Positions 43,338-51,160 of a stretch of DNA of 64,000 bases are shown here, one piece after another. Position numbers and translations under genes: made by a program. Source of the DNA: Pseudoduganella ginsengisoli (GTDB taxonomy: Bacteria; Pseudomonadota; Gammaproteobacteria; Burkholderiales; Burkholderiaceae_D); assembly GCF_009720865.1 (NCBI RefSeq), contig NZ_WNLA01000001.1:248001-312000 (forward strand). The letters run 5' to 3'. The stretch's first letter is position 1. Every line of letters starts with the position of its first letter. The notes under the pieces were generated by a model. That model ran no database searches, was not told where the DNA came from, and saw nothing but the letters and a program-made list of their open reading frames with translations.

Positions 43338-44900
43338 CTATTTGCCTAACCGGACTTGCGCACCCTGGCGCACGTCCGTCAATGTGGTTCCAAACATCGA
43401 TGCATGCAACTCGGCCACCTTGTTGCCGGCGCGGTCATGCAGCGGCTGCACGGCGCCCGGTTTCGCGTGCACCACGCGCGGCTCGCCTTCTATCGTCACC
43501 CATACCTTGCGCGTGCGGGTGGCGGCAACGGCCAATCCCGCCGCCGCGGCCAGCAAGGCAGCCGCGCCGCCCAGCAGCCCAAGCAGCGGCCCCACGCCAT
43601 AACGTATCCGCACTTCCAGCGGCAGCACGGCGCGCGAACCCTGCACCTGTTCCGGCGGCGTGAAGATATCCGGCAGCGGGTCGCCGGGGAACAGGCTGGC
43701 CATGCGCTGGCGGAACGCCTGCGACAATTCCAGCTTTTGTTCCGATAACTTCACTTCTATCGCGCCTGGCAACACGGCTGCAGAGCCGGCCGCCTTGACA
43801 GCATCGAGCGACCATTTTCCCGGCAAGTGCGCCACCGGCAATTGCATGGCCGACGACAGCGGCTGCGGCTTGCCTGGCGACAGGCCGGCAATGGCGTCGG
43901 CGCCCAGCAAGATCGGCATGTGCGCACCGGCCAGCAGCGAACGGGCTTCCAGCCGCGCACTGGTGATCGTGTACGGATACACGGTGTTTTCCAGCCGCCA
44001 GCCGATGCGGGCGGCATTGCTGGCCTGTTCGTGGCTGGCAGTGGCGCCTCGCGCACCGGCGTCGATATCGGCGCGCAGCACGCCATTGGCTTGCGTGGAA
44101 AACGCCACGCCGGGCACGTTTTCCACTTTCACGGGCGTCAGGCGCACGGTGTCCTGATCCAGCGGTTTCAGGCGCGCCGGCGTTTCCGTAATCACTTGCT
44201 GCAAGCGGCCCGAACGCAGCAGCTTGTCCAGGTCGCGCGCGCCTTCATCGCCAATGGCAAACACGTAAATCATCAAGCCATTGGCGCTGTAGCGGCCTTT
44301 GACAGGCATGTGCAGCGGGAAGGCCAGCGCCTTCTTGATGGCCGCGCCGTGGTGGATCAATTCATAGAATTCGCGGTTGCGCCTGGACGTGGCCTGGTCA
44401 TTGTTCGGGCTGTTCTTGTTGTTGGTGAACAGCCAGACCAGGCCGGGCTTGTTGCCCAGCGCCGTGCCGATGGCGCTGCTGACGGCTTCACCGAGATCCG
44501 TGTCGGCCAGCGCCGTGCTGCCGGGCTTTTTCGCCACGGCCAGCGGGGCCAGCACGCCCTGCACGGCGGCACGCTGCGACGCCTGTTCCACCTTCGTGGC
44601 CAGCAGGGCTTTCGGCGAAGGCGCGCCAGGCTGGGACTGGTTGAACGACGCCAGCACCAGCGCATCGCCGGGCTGGACGGCGGCCAGCACCACTTCCGTG
44701 ACCAGCGGCTTGTATTGCGACGCGGGGTCGGTGTAGAAGGACTCCATCCAGCCGGAGTTTTGCACCAGGAAGACTTGGGACGTGGCCTGGGCCGAAGCCG
44801 CAGCGGCCAGCAGCAATGCCGCCGCCGCTTGCCTGGCACGCAATGGCGGGTTTGTAAAACCCGCCTTACTCAGTTGGGGGTGTTCGCTCATGCGCATCAT
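43338..44900 (-). CDS. Von Willebrand A-like exported, membrane-anchored protein
   Basis: 520 residues. After an N-terminal hydrophobic segment (about 24-41) comes a vWA-like region: 'VFLVQNSGWMESFY' replaces the usual MIDAS DxSxS, with 'STALADTDLGEAV' and 'GLVWLFTNNKNSP' at the expected strand positions, so metal binding is probably lost or altered. A second hydrophobic stretch lies near residues 432-452, followed by an FHA- or SH3-sized beta-rich end. The ATG overlaps the upstream stop (ATGA). vWA-domain genes paired with tubulin-like genes have been described as a putative membrane-remodelling system, which supports a joint role. Confidence 0.7.
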   Translation of the reverse strand: MMRMSEHPQLSKAGFTNPPLRARQAAAALLLAAAASAQATSQVFLVQNSGWMESFYTDPASQYKPLVTEVVLAAVQPGDALVLASFNQSQPGAPSPKALLATKVEQASQRAAVQGVLAPLAVAKKPGSTALADTDLGEAVSSAIGTALGNKPGLVWLFTNNKNSPNNDQATSRRNREFYELIHHGAAIKKALAFPLHMPVKGRYSANGLMIYVFAIGDEGARDLDKLLRSGRLQQVITETPARLKPLDQDTVRLTPVKVENVPGVAFSTQANGVLRADIDAGARGATASHEQASNAARIGWRLENTVYPYTITSARLEARSLLAGAHMPILLGADAIAGLSPGKPQPLSSAMQLPVAHLPGKWSLDAVKAAGSAAVLPGAIEVKLSEQKLELSQAFRQRMASLFPGDPLPDIFTPPEQVQGSRAVLPLEVRIRYGVGPLLGLLGGAAALLAAAAGLAVAATRTRKVWVTIEGEPRVVHAKPGAVQPLHDRAGNKVAELHASMFGTTLTDVRQGAQVRLGK

Positions 44901-46519
44901 GATTGGGCTTCCAGGCGCCAGCCACGCATGTCGTTCCATGACGGGTGGTGCAGCCACAGGCAGTTATCGTAGACGAAGGGCTGGCAATCCGTTGGCTGCT
45001 TTAAACGCACGGCTTCGTCGAGGATAACGTTGCGCTGGCCTACCCATTCAATTTGCACGCGGGGCAGCACCATGTCTTCCAGCGCGGCTTCAGCTTTGCC
45101 GGAGTACGCTTCCACACGCAGCACCAGGCCCGTGGGCTGGGCGCGCGTGGAACTGGCGTTTTCCAGCAGCGGCAACACGAGGTCATGGCTGCCGCCCTGG
45201 TCTTCCACGTTTTCCACCGCCCACGGTTCATCCTTGACCTGGTGGCCGCGGCGGAACAGCAAGGTGCAAAAGCCCAGGCGCGCACCGTCCAGCGGCTGGA
45301 TTTGCGCACCGGCGGCGCCCAGCTCGCGGTACGAATAGCGCTGGCCATCATGGCCGATCAGCCACAGGCGGCCATCGCGGCTGCGCACGGGACCGCCGAA
45401 TTGCAAACGGGGCGACCAGCCGGCCGGCCATGGCAGCCATTGCGGCGCGCTGCCGGGATGCCACCAGATTTCACCCAGTTCATGCAGCCACACCAGCTTG
45501 CCGTCGTAGCTGACGGGGCGCGACCAGCCGGTAGCGGGAATGGCGGCATGCGCAGCCGGCGCGGCTGGACCAGCATTGCCAGGCATCGCCGCATCGTCAT
45601 CCGGATCGGGGATATCGCCTGCCGTCACGGACCCGGCAGCGGACCCGCCATGCGCAGCCACTGCAACAATTTCCAGCGTCTCGCCATCGGCGCCGTCCGC
45701 ATTGGCAGTCCATAAGCGCACGCCGGCAGGCGCGGCCAGCAGGCACGCAATGCGTCCGGCCGCCATGCCGGGGCTGCTGGCCAGCGGCGCGGACAGCAAC
45801 GTCTCCGTGCGGTAGCTTTCATTGACAGGATTGACGATCAGCCGCGCCAGGCCATGCGCGCCCGGCACAATACCCACTTCCCCGCGCTGGCCCGCCGCTG
45901 CGGGCAGCCAGGCATAGGCCGATGCCGTAAACGACAGGTCAGCCGCCGTGCCCTCCGCCGCCATCAAATGCCAGCGGCGCGCCAGCGGATCCCAGTATTG
46001 CAGCACGTTGCGCGTGTAAGCCAGCGCCAGCAGGCGCTGCGCCGCATAGCCAAAGTTCCCGGCCGCGAATACGCATACGGCATTGGGCGGCGCGGGGATT
46101 TTTTCATCGGGCGTCCCTACTTCCGGTTCCGGCTTGCGGGTTTCCAAGGCGGCAGCCAGCGGCTGCGCCGTCAGCGGCAAGCCCAGCGGCAGGTATTTCG
46201 GCAAAGGATATGCGTCGGCAGACAGCGGCGCCGTCGAAGGTCCCCACCATGGCGGCAAGTGGCTGCCGCCATGCATGCGCAGCGGCGCGCCGCACTCGGG
46301 GCAATACACAAAACCTTCAGGATAAATGCTGCCATGGCCGCAAGCGGGTTCGGATGCCCCCAGCAATTGCGCCACGTCGGGCAGGCGGCCGCGCGCGTGG
46401 GCTTGCCACTCGATGCGGCTGATGCCCCGGCTTTGCGCCAATTCGAATTGTCCGTTGCGTTCATCCTCCAGCCAGACGCTGTCGGAAGTCTCCCATCTGT
46501 TTGCCATGTATGCGCTCAT
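44897..46519 (-). CDS. Zinc-ribbon, beta-propeller-like protein, first gene of the tubulin operon
   Basis: 540 residues. A zinc ribbon near residues 60-77 ('CGHGSIYPEGFVYCPECG') is followed by a long beta-rich region with repeated Trp/Gly patterns ('YDGKLVWLHELGEIWW', 'SRDGRLWLIGHDGQRY') resembling propeller blades. An acidic linker 'DIPDPDDD' repeats the tail motif of the tubulin-like protein. There is no signal peptide, so it is probably cytoplasmic. ATG 46507 is an alternative start. The 232-bp gap upstream presumably holds the operon promoter. No named family was recognised. Confidence 0.65.
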   Translation of the reverse strand: MSAYMANRWETSDSVWLEDERNGQFELAQSRGISRIEWQAHARGRLPDVAQLLGASEPACGHGSIYPEGFVYCPECGAPLRMHGGSHLPPWWGPSTAPLSADAYPLPKYLPLGLPLTAQPLAAALETRKPEPEVGTPDEKIPAPPNAVCVFAAGNFGYAAQRLLALAYTRNVLQYWDPLARRWHLMAAEGTAADLSFTASAYAWLPAAAGQRGEVGIVPGAHGLARLIVNPVNESYRTETLLSAPLASSPGMAAGRIACLLAAPAGVRLWTANADGADGETLEIVAVAAHGGSAAGSVTAGDIPDPDDDAAMPGNAGPAAPAAHAAIPATGWSRPVSYDGKLVWLHELGEIWWHPGSAPQWLPWPAGWSPRLQFGGPVRSRDGRLWLIGHDGQRYSYRELGAAGAQIQPLDGARLGFCTLLFRRGHQVKDEPWAVENVEDQGGSHDLVLPLLENASSTRAQPTGLVLRVEAYSGKAEAALEDMVLPRVQIEWVGQRNVILDEAVRLKQPTDCQPFVYDNCLWLHHPSWNDMRGWRLEAQS

Positions 46520-46694
46520 TCAGGTCTTGCCCGCCACGCGCCCGTCAAAAGCAGGCCCGTGTTGCACTTTCCATCATAACCGATGCCACCCGCTGCCGGG
46601 GTGTAATCCAGGCGGAATACGGATGAATTGCCGGATAGAAGGTATAGACGGCGATCAAGCCACCGCCATGATCCACCGCATGGCTGAAAAGATA

Positions 46695-46715
46695 ACGCCC
46701 CGGCATGCGGGGCGT
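46695..46715 (-). terminator. Hairpin after the 153-aa gene
   Basis: ACGCCCCG (46695-46702) pairs with CGGGGCGT (46708-46715) around five bases. On the minus strand it is followed by TATCTTTT, a fair terminator. It would separate the gene at 46752 from the tubulin operon. Confidence 0.55.
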
Positions 46716-46751
46716 CTTGTGCTGCGCGTTGCGCGCCGGTGGAACTAAAGC

Positions 46752-47213
46752 TTAATCGTCCGCGACAATTTTCTTCGGCGGCGGCGGCGGCGCCCACTCA
46801 ATGGTTTCCGCTTCCGGCGCCGTTTCCAGCGCATCGGACTTTTCCAGCCAGCCGCGCAGCTTTTCCATGCGGCGGATGATGATGCCCTTGGCGCTGACGT
46901 AGCCGACTTGCTCGAAATGCTCCATTTTCACGGTCATCTTCGACGTGGTGGGCAAGTTATCCAGCAAGCGCTCAAACGCTTTGCGGGCTTTCTGTTCCCA
47001 CTTGACGAGCGTGGGTTCGTTAAAACGGTTGCTTTCGTAATAAATCGTCAGGGTCCGGTCATGGTTGCCGAAACCGACAATGGCGGCGCCCTTGCGCACT
47101 GCAGTCAGGGTTTCTTCCTTGATGGCGGACGTCGGAACAAACAGGGCGGCACGGCCGTCCGGTTCATCGGGACGCCCCATTGGTAAATCCTGCCCCTTCT
47201 GTACTGTCATCAC
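46752..47213 (-). CDS. Hypothetical cytoplasmic protein (153 aa)
   Basis: 153 residues; body 'GAAIVGFGNHDRTLTIYYESNRFNEP' and 'VKWEQKARKAFERLLDNL', ending in an acidic Pro-rich tail with six consecutive prolines before 'KKIVADD'. No signal or membrane helix. Starts at 47213, 47210 or 47180 are possible. It lies just upstream of the tubulin operon on the same strand but behind a hairpin. The polyproline tail is notable because the operon's tubulin-like protein carries a GYF-like (proline-binding) domain. No family was recognised. Confidence 0.6.
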   Translation of the reverse strand: MMTVQKGQDLPMGRPDEPDGRAALFVPTSAIKEETLTAVRKGAAIVGFGNHDRTLTIYYESNRFNEPTLVKWEQKARKAFERLLDNLPTTSKMTVKMEHFEQVGYVSAKGIIIRRMEKLRGWLEKSDALETAPEAETIEWAPPPPPKKIVADD

Positions 47214-47398
47214 TCCCTCCGCGCTGTATGGTCAGTGCCGATTACCGGTTTGATAAGAGAAATGCAAATGTTTCCGTTCGGCTATATCTGAACGATTCTA
47301 CAGCGGGCACTTGCACCATACAAGAATAAACACCCGAGTCCGTCAGGGATGCGACAGCGGCCACTTATAATGGCAGGATTCTTCTTGGAAAATGCAAC

Positions 47399-48442
47399 AT
47401 GACTGAGGGTATCAATCTATCCAGCCTGCCGCCCGACGCGGTGGAAACAGCGGCCCGCAACGTGGCCGATACTGTCAATTTGGCAATGGAACACGGCCCG
47501 GCGCACCATGCGCTGGTCGTGTATGACCGCCGCACGGAATTGAGCCGCATCCTGGAAACAGCTTACCGCCGCGCGTTGCCGGACGCCCGTTTTATTGATT
47601 TCGATACGGTGGCGCCGGACGACGTGCTGGCAGCGTTTGCGCAACTGGCCGCGCGCGACCTGGTGGTGCTGGTGCAATCGACCAGTTTCCGGCTGGAAGC
47701 GTACCGGCTGCGCATCGAACTGTTCAAGCGGGGGCTGAAAGTCATCGAGCATATCCACCTGTCGCGCATGCCGGGCGAACAGGGGCTGCACTACATTGCA
47801 TCGCTGGCGTATGACCCCGCATATTACCGCGGCGTGGGCCGCAAGCTGCAGCAGCGCATCAATGCGGCGCCGTATGCCGTGGTTGACAGCGGCAACGGCG
47901 CCATCCTGCGTTTCGACAGCCCGCTGGAAGGCGCCAAGGTCAATATCGGCGATTACACGGGCATGAACAATATCGGCGGCCAATTCCCCATAGGCGAAGT
48001 GTTTACGGAAGCGCAAGACCTGGAAGCCGTCAACGGCGCCGTGCGCGTGTTCGTCTTTGGCGACACGCACTTCCTCGTCAACAAGCCGGAACAGCCGATT
48101 ACCATGATCGTGGAAAAAGGCCGCGTAACAGGCGCCATCGATTCCACGCCGGAATTTGACAACATGCTGGCCATCATCCGCGAACATGAAGGCGAAGTGT
48201 GGCTGCGCGAACTGGGCTTCGGCATGAACCGCGCGTTTTCGCGCGATTGCATGGTCAACGATATCGGTACGTATGAACGCATGTGCGGCATCCACCTGTC
48301 GCTGGGGGCCAAGCACGGGCAATACCAGAAGCCGCAATTCAAGCGCAAGGATGCGCGCTATCACGTCGACGTGTTTGCCGTGACGGAGGCGGTATATCTG
48401 GGTGAACAGGCCGTGTATCAAAACGGCGCCTGGCAGCCCTGA
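47399..48442 (+). CDS. M29-aminopeptidase/NicX-like protein
   Basis: 347 residues. The central and C-terminal motifs 'NIGGQFPIGEVFTEAQD', 'FGDTHFLV', 'ELGFGMNRAFS' and 'ERMCGIHLSLG' resemble the metal-binding half shared by thermophilic M29 aminopeptidases and NicX-type ring-opening dioxygenases (usual form 'N-P-GEV-T'). Substrate class cannot be decided from sequence alone. It stands alone, divergent from the 153-aa gene, with a TATAAT-type -10 at 47366-47371 but no good -35. It converges on the LysR gene with 37 bp between stops. Confidence 0.6.
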   Translation: MTEGINLSSLPPDAVETAARNVADTVNLAMEHGPAHHALVVYDRRTELSRILETAYRRALPDARFIDFDTVAPDDVLAAFAQLAARDLVVLVQSTSFRLEAYRLRIELFKRGLKVIEHIHLSRMPGEQGLHYIASLAYDPAYYRGVGRKLQQRINAAPYAVVDSGNGAILRFDSPLEGAKVNIGDYTGMNNIGGQFPIGEVFTEAQDLEAVNGAVRVFVFGDTHFLVNKPEQPITMIVEKGRVTGAIDSTPEFDNMLAIIREHEGEVWLRELGFGMNRAFSRDCMVNDIGTYERMCGIHLSLGAKHGQYQKPQFKRKDARYHVDVFAVTEAVYLGEQAVYQNGAWQP

Positions 48443-48479
48443 GATGAGGATGCCCGGCAAAGGCCCGGCACCCTTCAGC

Positions 48480-49400
48480 TTATATGCCTTCCAGCGCCTT
48501 GTCCCATGGCGGCACCGGCTGATATTCCGCCACCAAAAAATCAATCAATGCCCGCACCTTCGGGCTGGGCTGCCGGCTGGCCGGGTACAGTGCGCTGAGG
48601 TGATTCAACGGCAATTGCCAGTCGCCCAGCACCCGCACCAGCGAACCATCCAATAACGCCTGCCACGCGAGGAACGTGGTGCTGTACACGATCCCCAGGC
48701 CCTGCAGCGCCGCCTGGTGCAGCACGAGGCCATTGTTGGCCGTGAACGCCGCATCGATGCGCACCGTGCGCTGTTCTTTGCCGCGCTGGAAATGCCAGGT
48801 GGCGCCATCGGTCAAATGACTGAAGTGCAGGCAGCGGTGGCGGTGCAAGTCTTCCGGGTCTTGCGGACGGCCCATCCTTTCCACGTAAGCAGGACTGGCG
48901 CACAGCACGCCGTGGCATGGCGCCAGTGGCCGCAGCGACAGCGCATGGCTGTCCGGTATGCCGCCCACCCGCACCGTCAAATCAAAGCCATGCGCAATCG
49001 GATCCAGCAGCGCGTCATCGACGTACAGCATCGGCTGTAATTGCGGGTGCGGCGCGGCAAAGCGCGCCACGGCATTAGCCAGCCACAGGCTGCCGAAACT
49101 CGATGGCGCCTGGATGCGCAGCGGCCCGGCCAGCCCCATGCCCGCGTGCGACACCACCCTGGCTGCTTCGCGCGCCTGCGCCACCGCCGCCATGCACGGC
49201 GCCAGATACGCCTGCCCCACGTCCGTCAAACTGACTTCGCGGGTGGAGCGGTGCAGCAGGCGCGCCTGCAACTTCTCTTCCAGCAGCAGCACTTGTTTGC
49301 TGACCATGGCGCGCGTCAGCCCCAGCTTGCGCGCGGCCGCGCTAAAGCTGCGCAATTGCGCCACTTCGGCAAAGATTTCCATGGCTTTTAATTGGTCCAT
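48480..49400 (-). CDS. LysR family transcriptional regulator
   Basis: 306 residues: N-terminal winged helix ('MEIFAEVAQLRSFSAAARKLGLTRAMVSKQVLLLEEKLQARLL' region) and a substrate-binding co-inducer domain. The ATG at 49400 is used because the canonical LysR N-terminus begins there; the open frame runs to 49436. It is divergent from a dioxygenase/isomerase pair, with a dyad ATTGTC-N11-GACAAT in the gap, so it probably controls those genes and itself. Closest in style to the DsdC/LTTR group acting on small catabolic operons; the inducer is unknown. Confidence 0.92.
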   Translation of the reverse strand: MDQLKAMEIFAEVAQLRSFSAAARKLGLTRAMVSKQVLLLEEKLQARLLHRSTREVSLTDVGQAYLAPCMAAVAQAREAARVVSHAGMGLAGPLRIQAPSSFGSLWLANAVARFAAPHPQLQPMLYVDDALLDPIAHGFDLTVRVGGIPDSHALSLRPLAPCHGVLCASPAYVERMGRPQDPEDLHRHRCLHFSHLTDGATWHFQRGKEQRTVRIDAAFTANNGLVLHQAALQGLGIVYSTTFLAWQALLDGSLVRVLGDWQLPLNHLSALYPASRQPSPKVRALIDFLVAEYQPVPPWDKALEGI

Positions 49401-49406
49401 GCAGCG

Positions 49407-49429
49407 ATTGTCAACATTTTGGAGACAAT
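49407..49429. promoter_or_regulatory. LysR-type binding dyad
   Basis: ATTGTC at 49407-49412 and GACAAT at 49424-49429 are separated by 11 bases, the geometry of a LysR T-N11-A box. A direct repeat TGTCAAC is also present at 49410 and 49431. The gap lies between the divergent LysR and PhyH genes. Confidence 0.55.
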
Positions 49430-49508
49430 GTGTCAACTGTTTGGCGGTATTCGCGCCCGCAAGACCGCCCTACAATGGGCGCCATGCATAAACCAGGAGT
49501 GCCTTGCC

Positions 49509-50342
49509 ATGCTGACCACTGAACAAAAACAGCAATTCCAGCGCGACGGCTACGTCGTCATCCCCAACTTTAAAAGCCTGGACGAGATCGCCCGCCTGCG
49601 CGAACGCGCCGCGCAGATTGTCAACGAATTCGATCCGTCGGTCGCACAAGGCGTGTTTTCCACGAAAAACCAGGCGGCGGACGACTACTTCCTCCGCTCC
49701 GACAATACGATCCGCTGCTTTTTTGAAGAAGAAGCGTTTGACGCCGAGGGCAACCTGAAACAGGACAAGTCGCTGTCGATCAACAAGATCGGCCATGCGA
49801 TGCACGACCTCGACCCCGTATTCCGCGCGTTTTCCACCGATGCGCGCCTGGCGGCCGTGGCGCAAGGCGTGGGCCTGGAAGTGCCGCAAGTGTGGCAATC
49901 GATGTATATCTTCAAGCAGCCCGGCATCGGCGGCGAAGTGCGCTGGCATCAGGACGCCACGTATTTCGACACGACGCCCATCAGCGTCACCACGTTCTGG
50001 TTCGCGCTGGAAGATGCGACTTTGGAAAACGGTTGCCTGTGGGCTGAACCGGGTGGCCACCGCACGCCGCTGCGCGAACGCTTCCTGCGCAATGGCGATG
50101 AGATCCGCATGGAAAAGCTGGACAGCACGCCGTGGCCCGATGACTCCACAGCCGTGCCGCTGGAGTGCAAGGCAGGCAGCCTGGTCTGCTTCCATGGCTT
50201 GCTGCCGCACTACAGTGCGCCGAACCGCTCCCCCGTTTCGCGCCACGCGTACACCCTGCACGTGACGGATGGACGCACCGCGTATTCGCCGCAAAACTGG
50301 ATCCAGCGCGATGCCGCCTTCCCTGTGCGGGGTTTCATCTGA
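49509..50342 (+). CDS. Phytanoyl-CoA dioxygenase (PhyH) family protein
   Basis: 277 residues of the Fe(II)/2-oxoglutarate oxygenase fold. The iron site is 'WHQDATYFDT' (His and Asp near residues 145-148) with the distal His in 'CFHGLLPHYSAPNRS', and the 2-oxoglutarate arginine follows. The substrate is unknown; in bacteria the family hydroxylates a wide range of small molecules. ATG 49509 follows CAGGAG. It overlaps the next gene (TGATG), so the two form an operon. Confidence 0.88.
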   Translation: MLTTEQKQQFQRDGYVVIPNFKSLDEIARLRERAAQIVNEFDPSVAQGVFSTKNQAADDYFLRSDNTIRCFFEEEAFDAEGNLKQDKSLSINKIGHAMHDLDPVFRAFSTDARLAAVAQGVGLEVPQVWQSMYIFKQPGIGGEVRWHQDATYFDTTPISVTTFWFALEDATLENGCLWAEPGGHRTPLRERFLRNGDEIRMEKLDSTPWPDDSTAVPLECKAGSLVCFHGLLPHYSAPNRSPVSRHAYTLHVTDGRTAYSPQNWIQRDAAFPVRGFI

Positions 50343-51160
50343 TGGACATCCGTATCTTCGCCCCCCAGTGGGGCAGCAATGAATTGCCGGCCAGCGTCTT
50401 CGTCCCGAAAGTCAAAGCCGCAGGGTTTGACGGCATTGAAATGTCGGTGCCGATGGATGCCGCCGTGCGCGCGGAATGGGCGGCCCGCATGGCCGACGCG
50501 GGCTTGCAGCTGATTGCCGCGCAATGGGAAACCGTGTTCCACCCGCAGTTCGATGAACACAAGGCGGCGTTGGAACGCTTGCTGCGCAATGCGTGCGAAG
50601 CGAAGCCCGTGCTGGTCAATTCGCATACGGGCAAGGATTGGTATTCGCGCGAACAAAACCTGGAACTGCTGGCGCTGGCCGATGGCATTGCCAAGGAGTA
50701 TGGCGTGACGATCGTGCATGAAATCCACCGCAGCCGTTTTTCCGGCCACCCGATGCTGCTGTTGCCTTACCTGCGCGACTTGCCGCAACTGGCATTGACG
50801 GCGGACTTGTCGCATTGGTGCTGCGCATGCGAGTCGCTGCTGGAAGACCAGCCGGATACGCTGGACGCCACGCTGCCGCACGTGCGCCATATCCACGCCC
50901 GCGTCGGCCACAGCCAGGGCCCGCAAGTGGCGGACTTCCGCGCACCGGAACATGCCGATGCGCTGGCCGCGCATTTAAGCTGGTGGGACCGCGTGGTGGA
51001 ATTGCGCCGCGCCGCGGCTTGCCCCCTGATGACCTTCACGCCGGAATTCGGCCCGGCCCCTTATACGCAAACTTTGCCGTACACCGGGCAACCGGTCAGC
51101 AATGCGTGGGAACTCAATGTCGCGATGAAAGACTTGCTGCGTTCCCGTTACGGCAACTGA
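50342..51160 (+). CDS. Sugar phosphate isomerase/epimerase-like TIM barrel protein
   Basis: 272 residues of the xylose-isomerase-like TIM barrel (AP_endonuc_2) family: 'KVKAAGFDGIEMSVPM', 'LLVNSHTGKDWYS' type strand ends, 'IVHEIHRSRF', 'LTADLSHWC' and 'HIHARVGHSQGPQV' provide Glu/His/Asp metal ligands. Coupled to the PhyH oxygenase gene by TGATG, it probably acts on the same catabolic intermediate. The stop overlaps the convergent kinase gene by 13 bp. Confidence 0.87.
   Translation: MDIRIFAPQWGSNELPASVFVPKVKAAGFDGIEMSVPMDAAVRAEWAARMADAGLQLIAAQWETVFHPQFDEHKAALERLLRNACEAKPVLVNSHTGKDWYSREQNLELLALADGIAKEYGVTIVHEIHRSRFSGHPMLLLPYLRDLPQLALTADLSHWCCACESLLEDQPDTLDATLPHVRHIHARVGHSQGPQVADFRAPEHADALAAHLSWWDRVVELRRAAACPLMTFTPEFGPAPYTQTLPYTGQPVSNAWELNVAMKDLLRSRYGN

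Noticed and set aside
48446..48477. GC-rich repeats of GCCCGGC between the M29-like and LysR genes as a terminator
   Set aside because: The units are mainly direct repeats, and no T-run follows in either direction.
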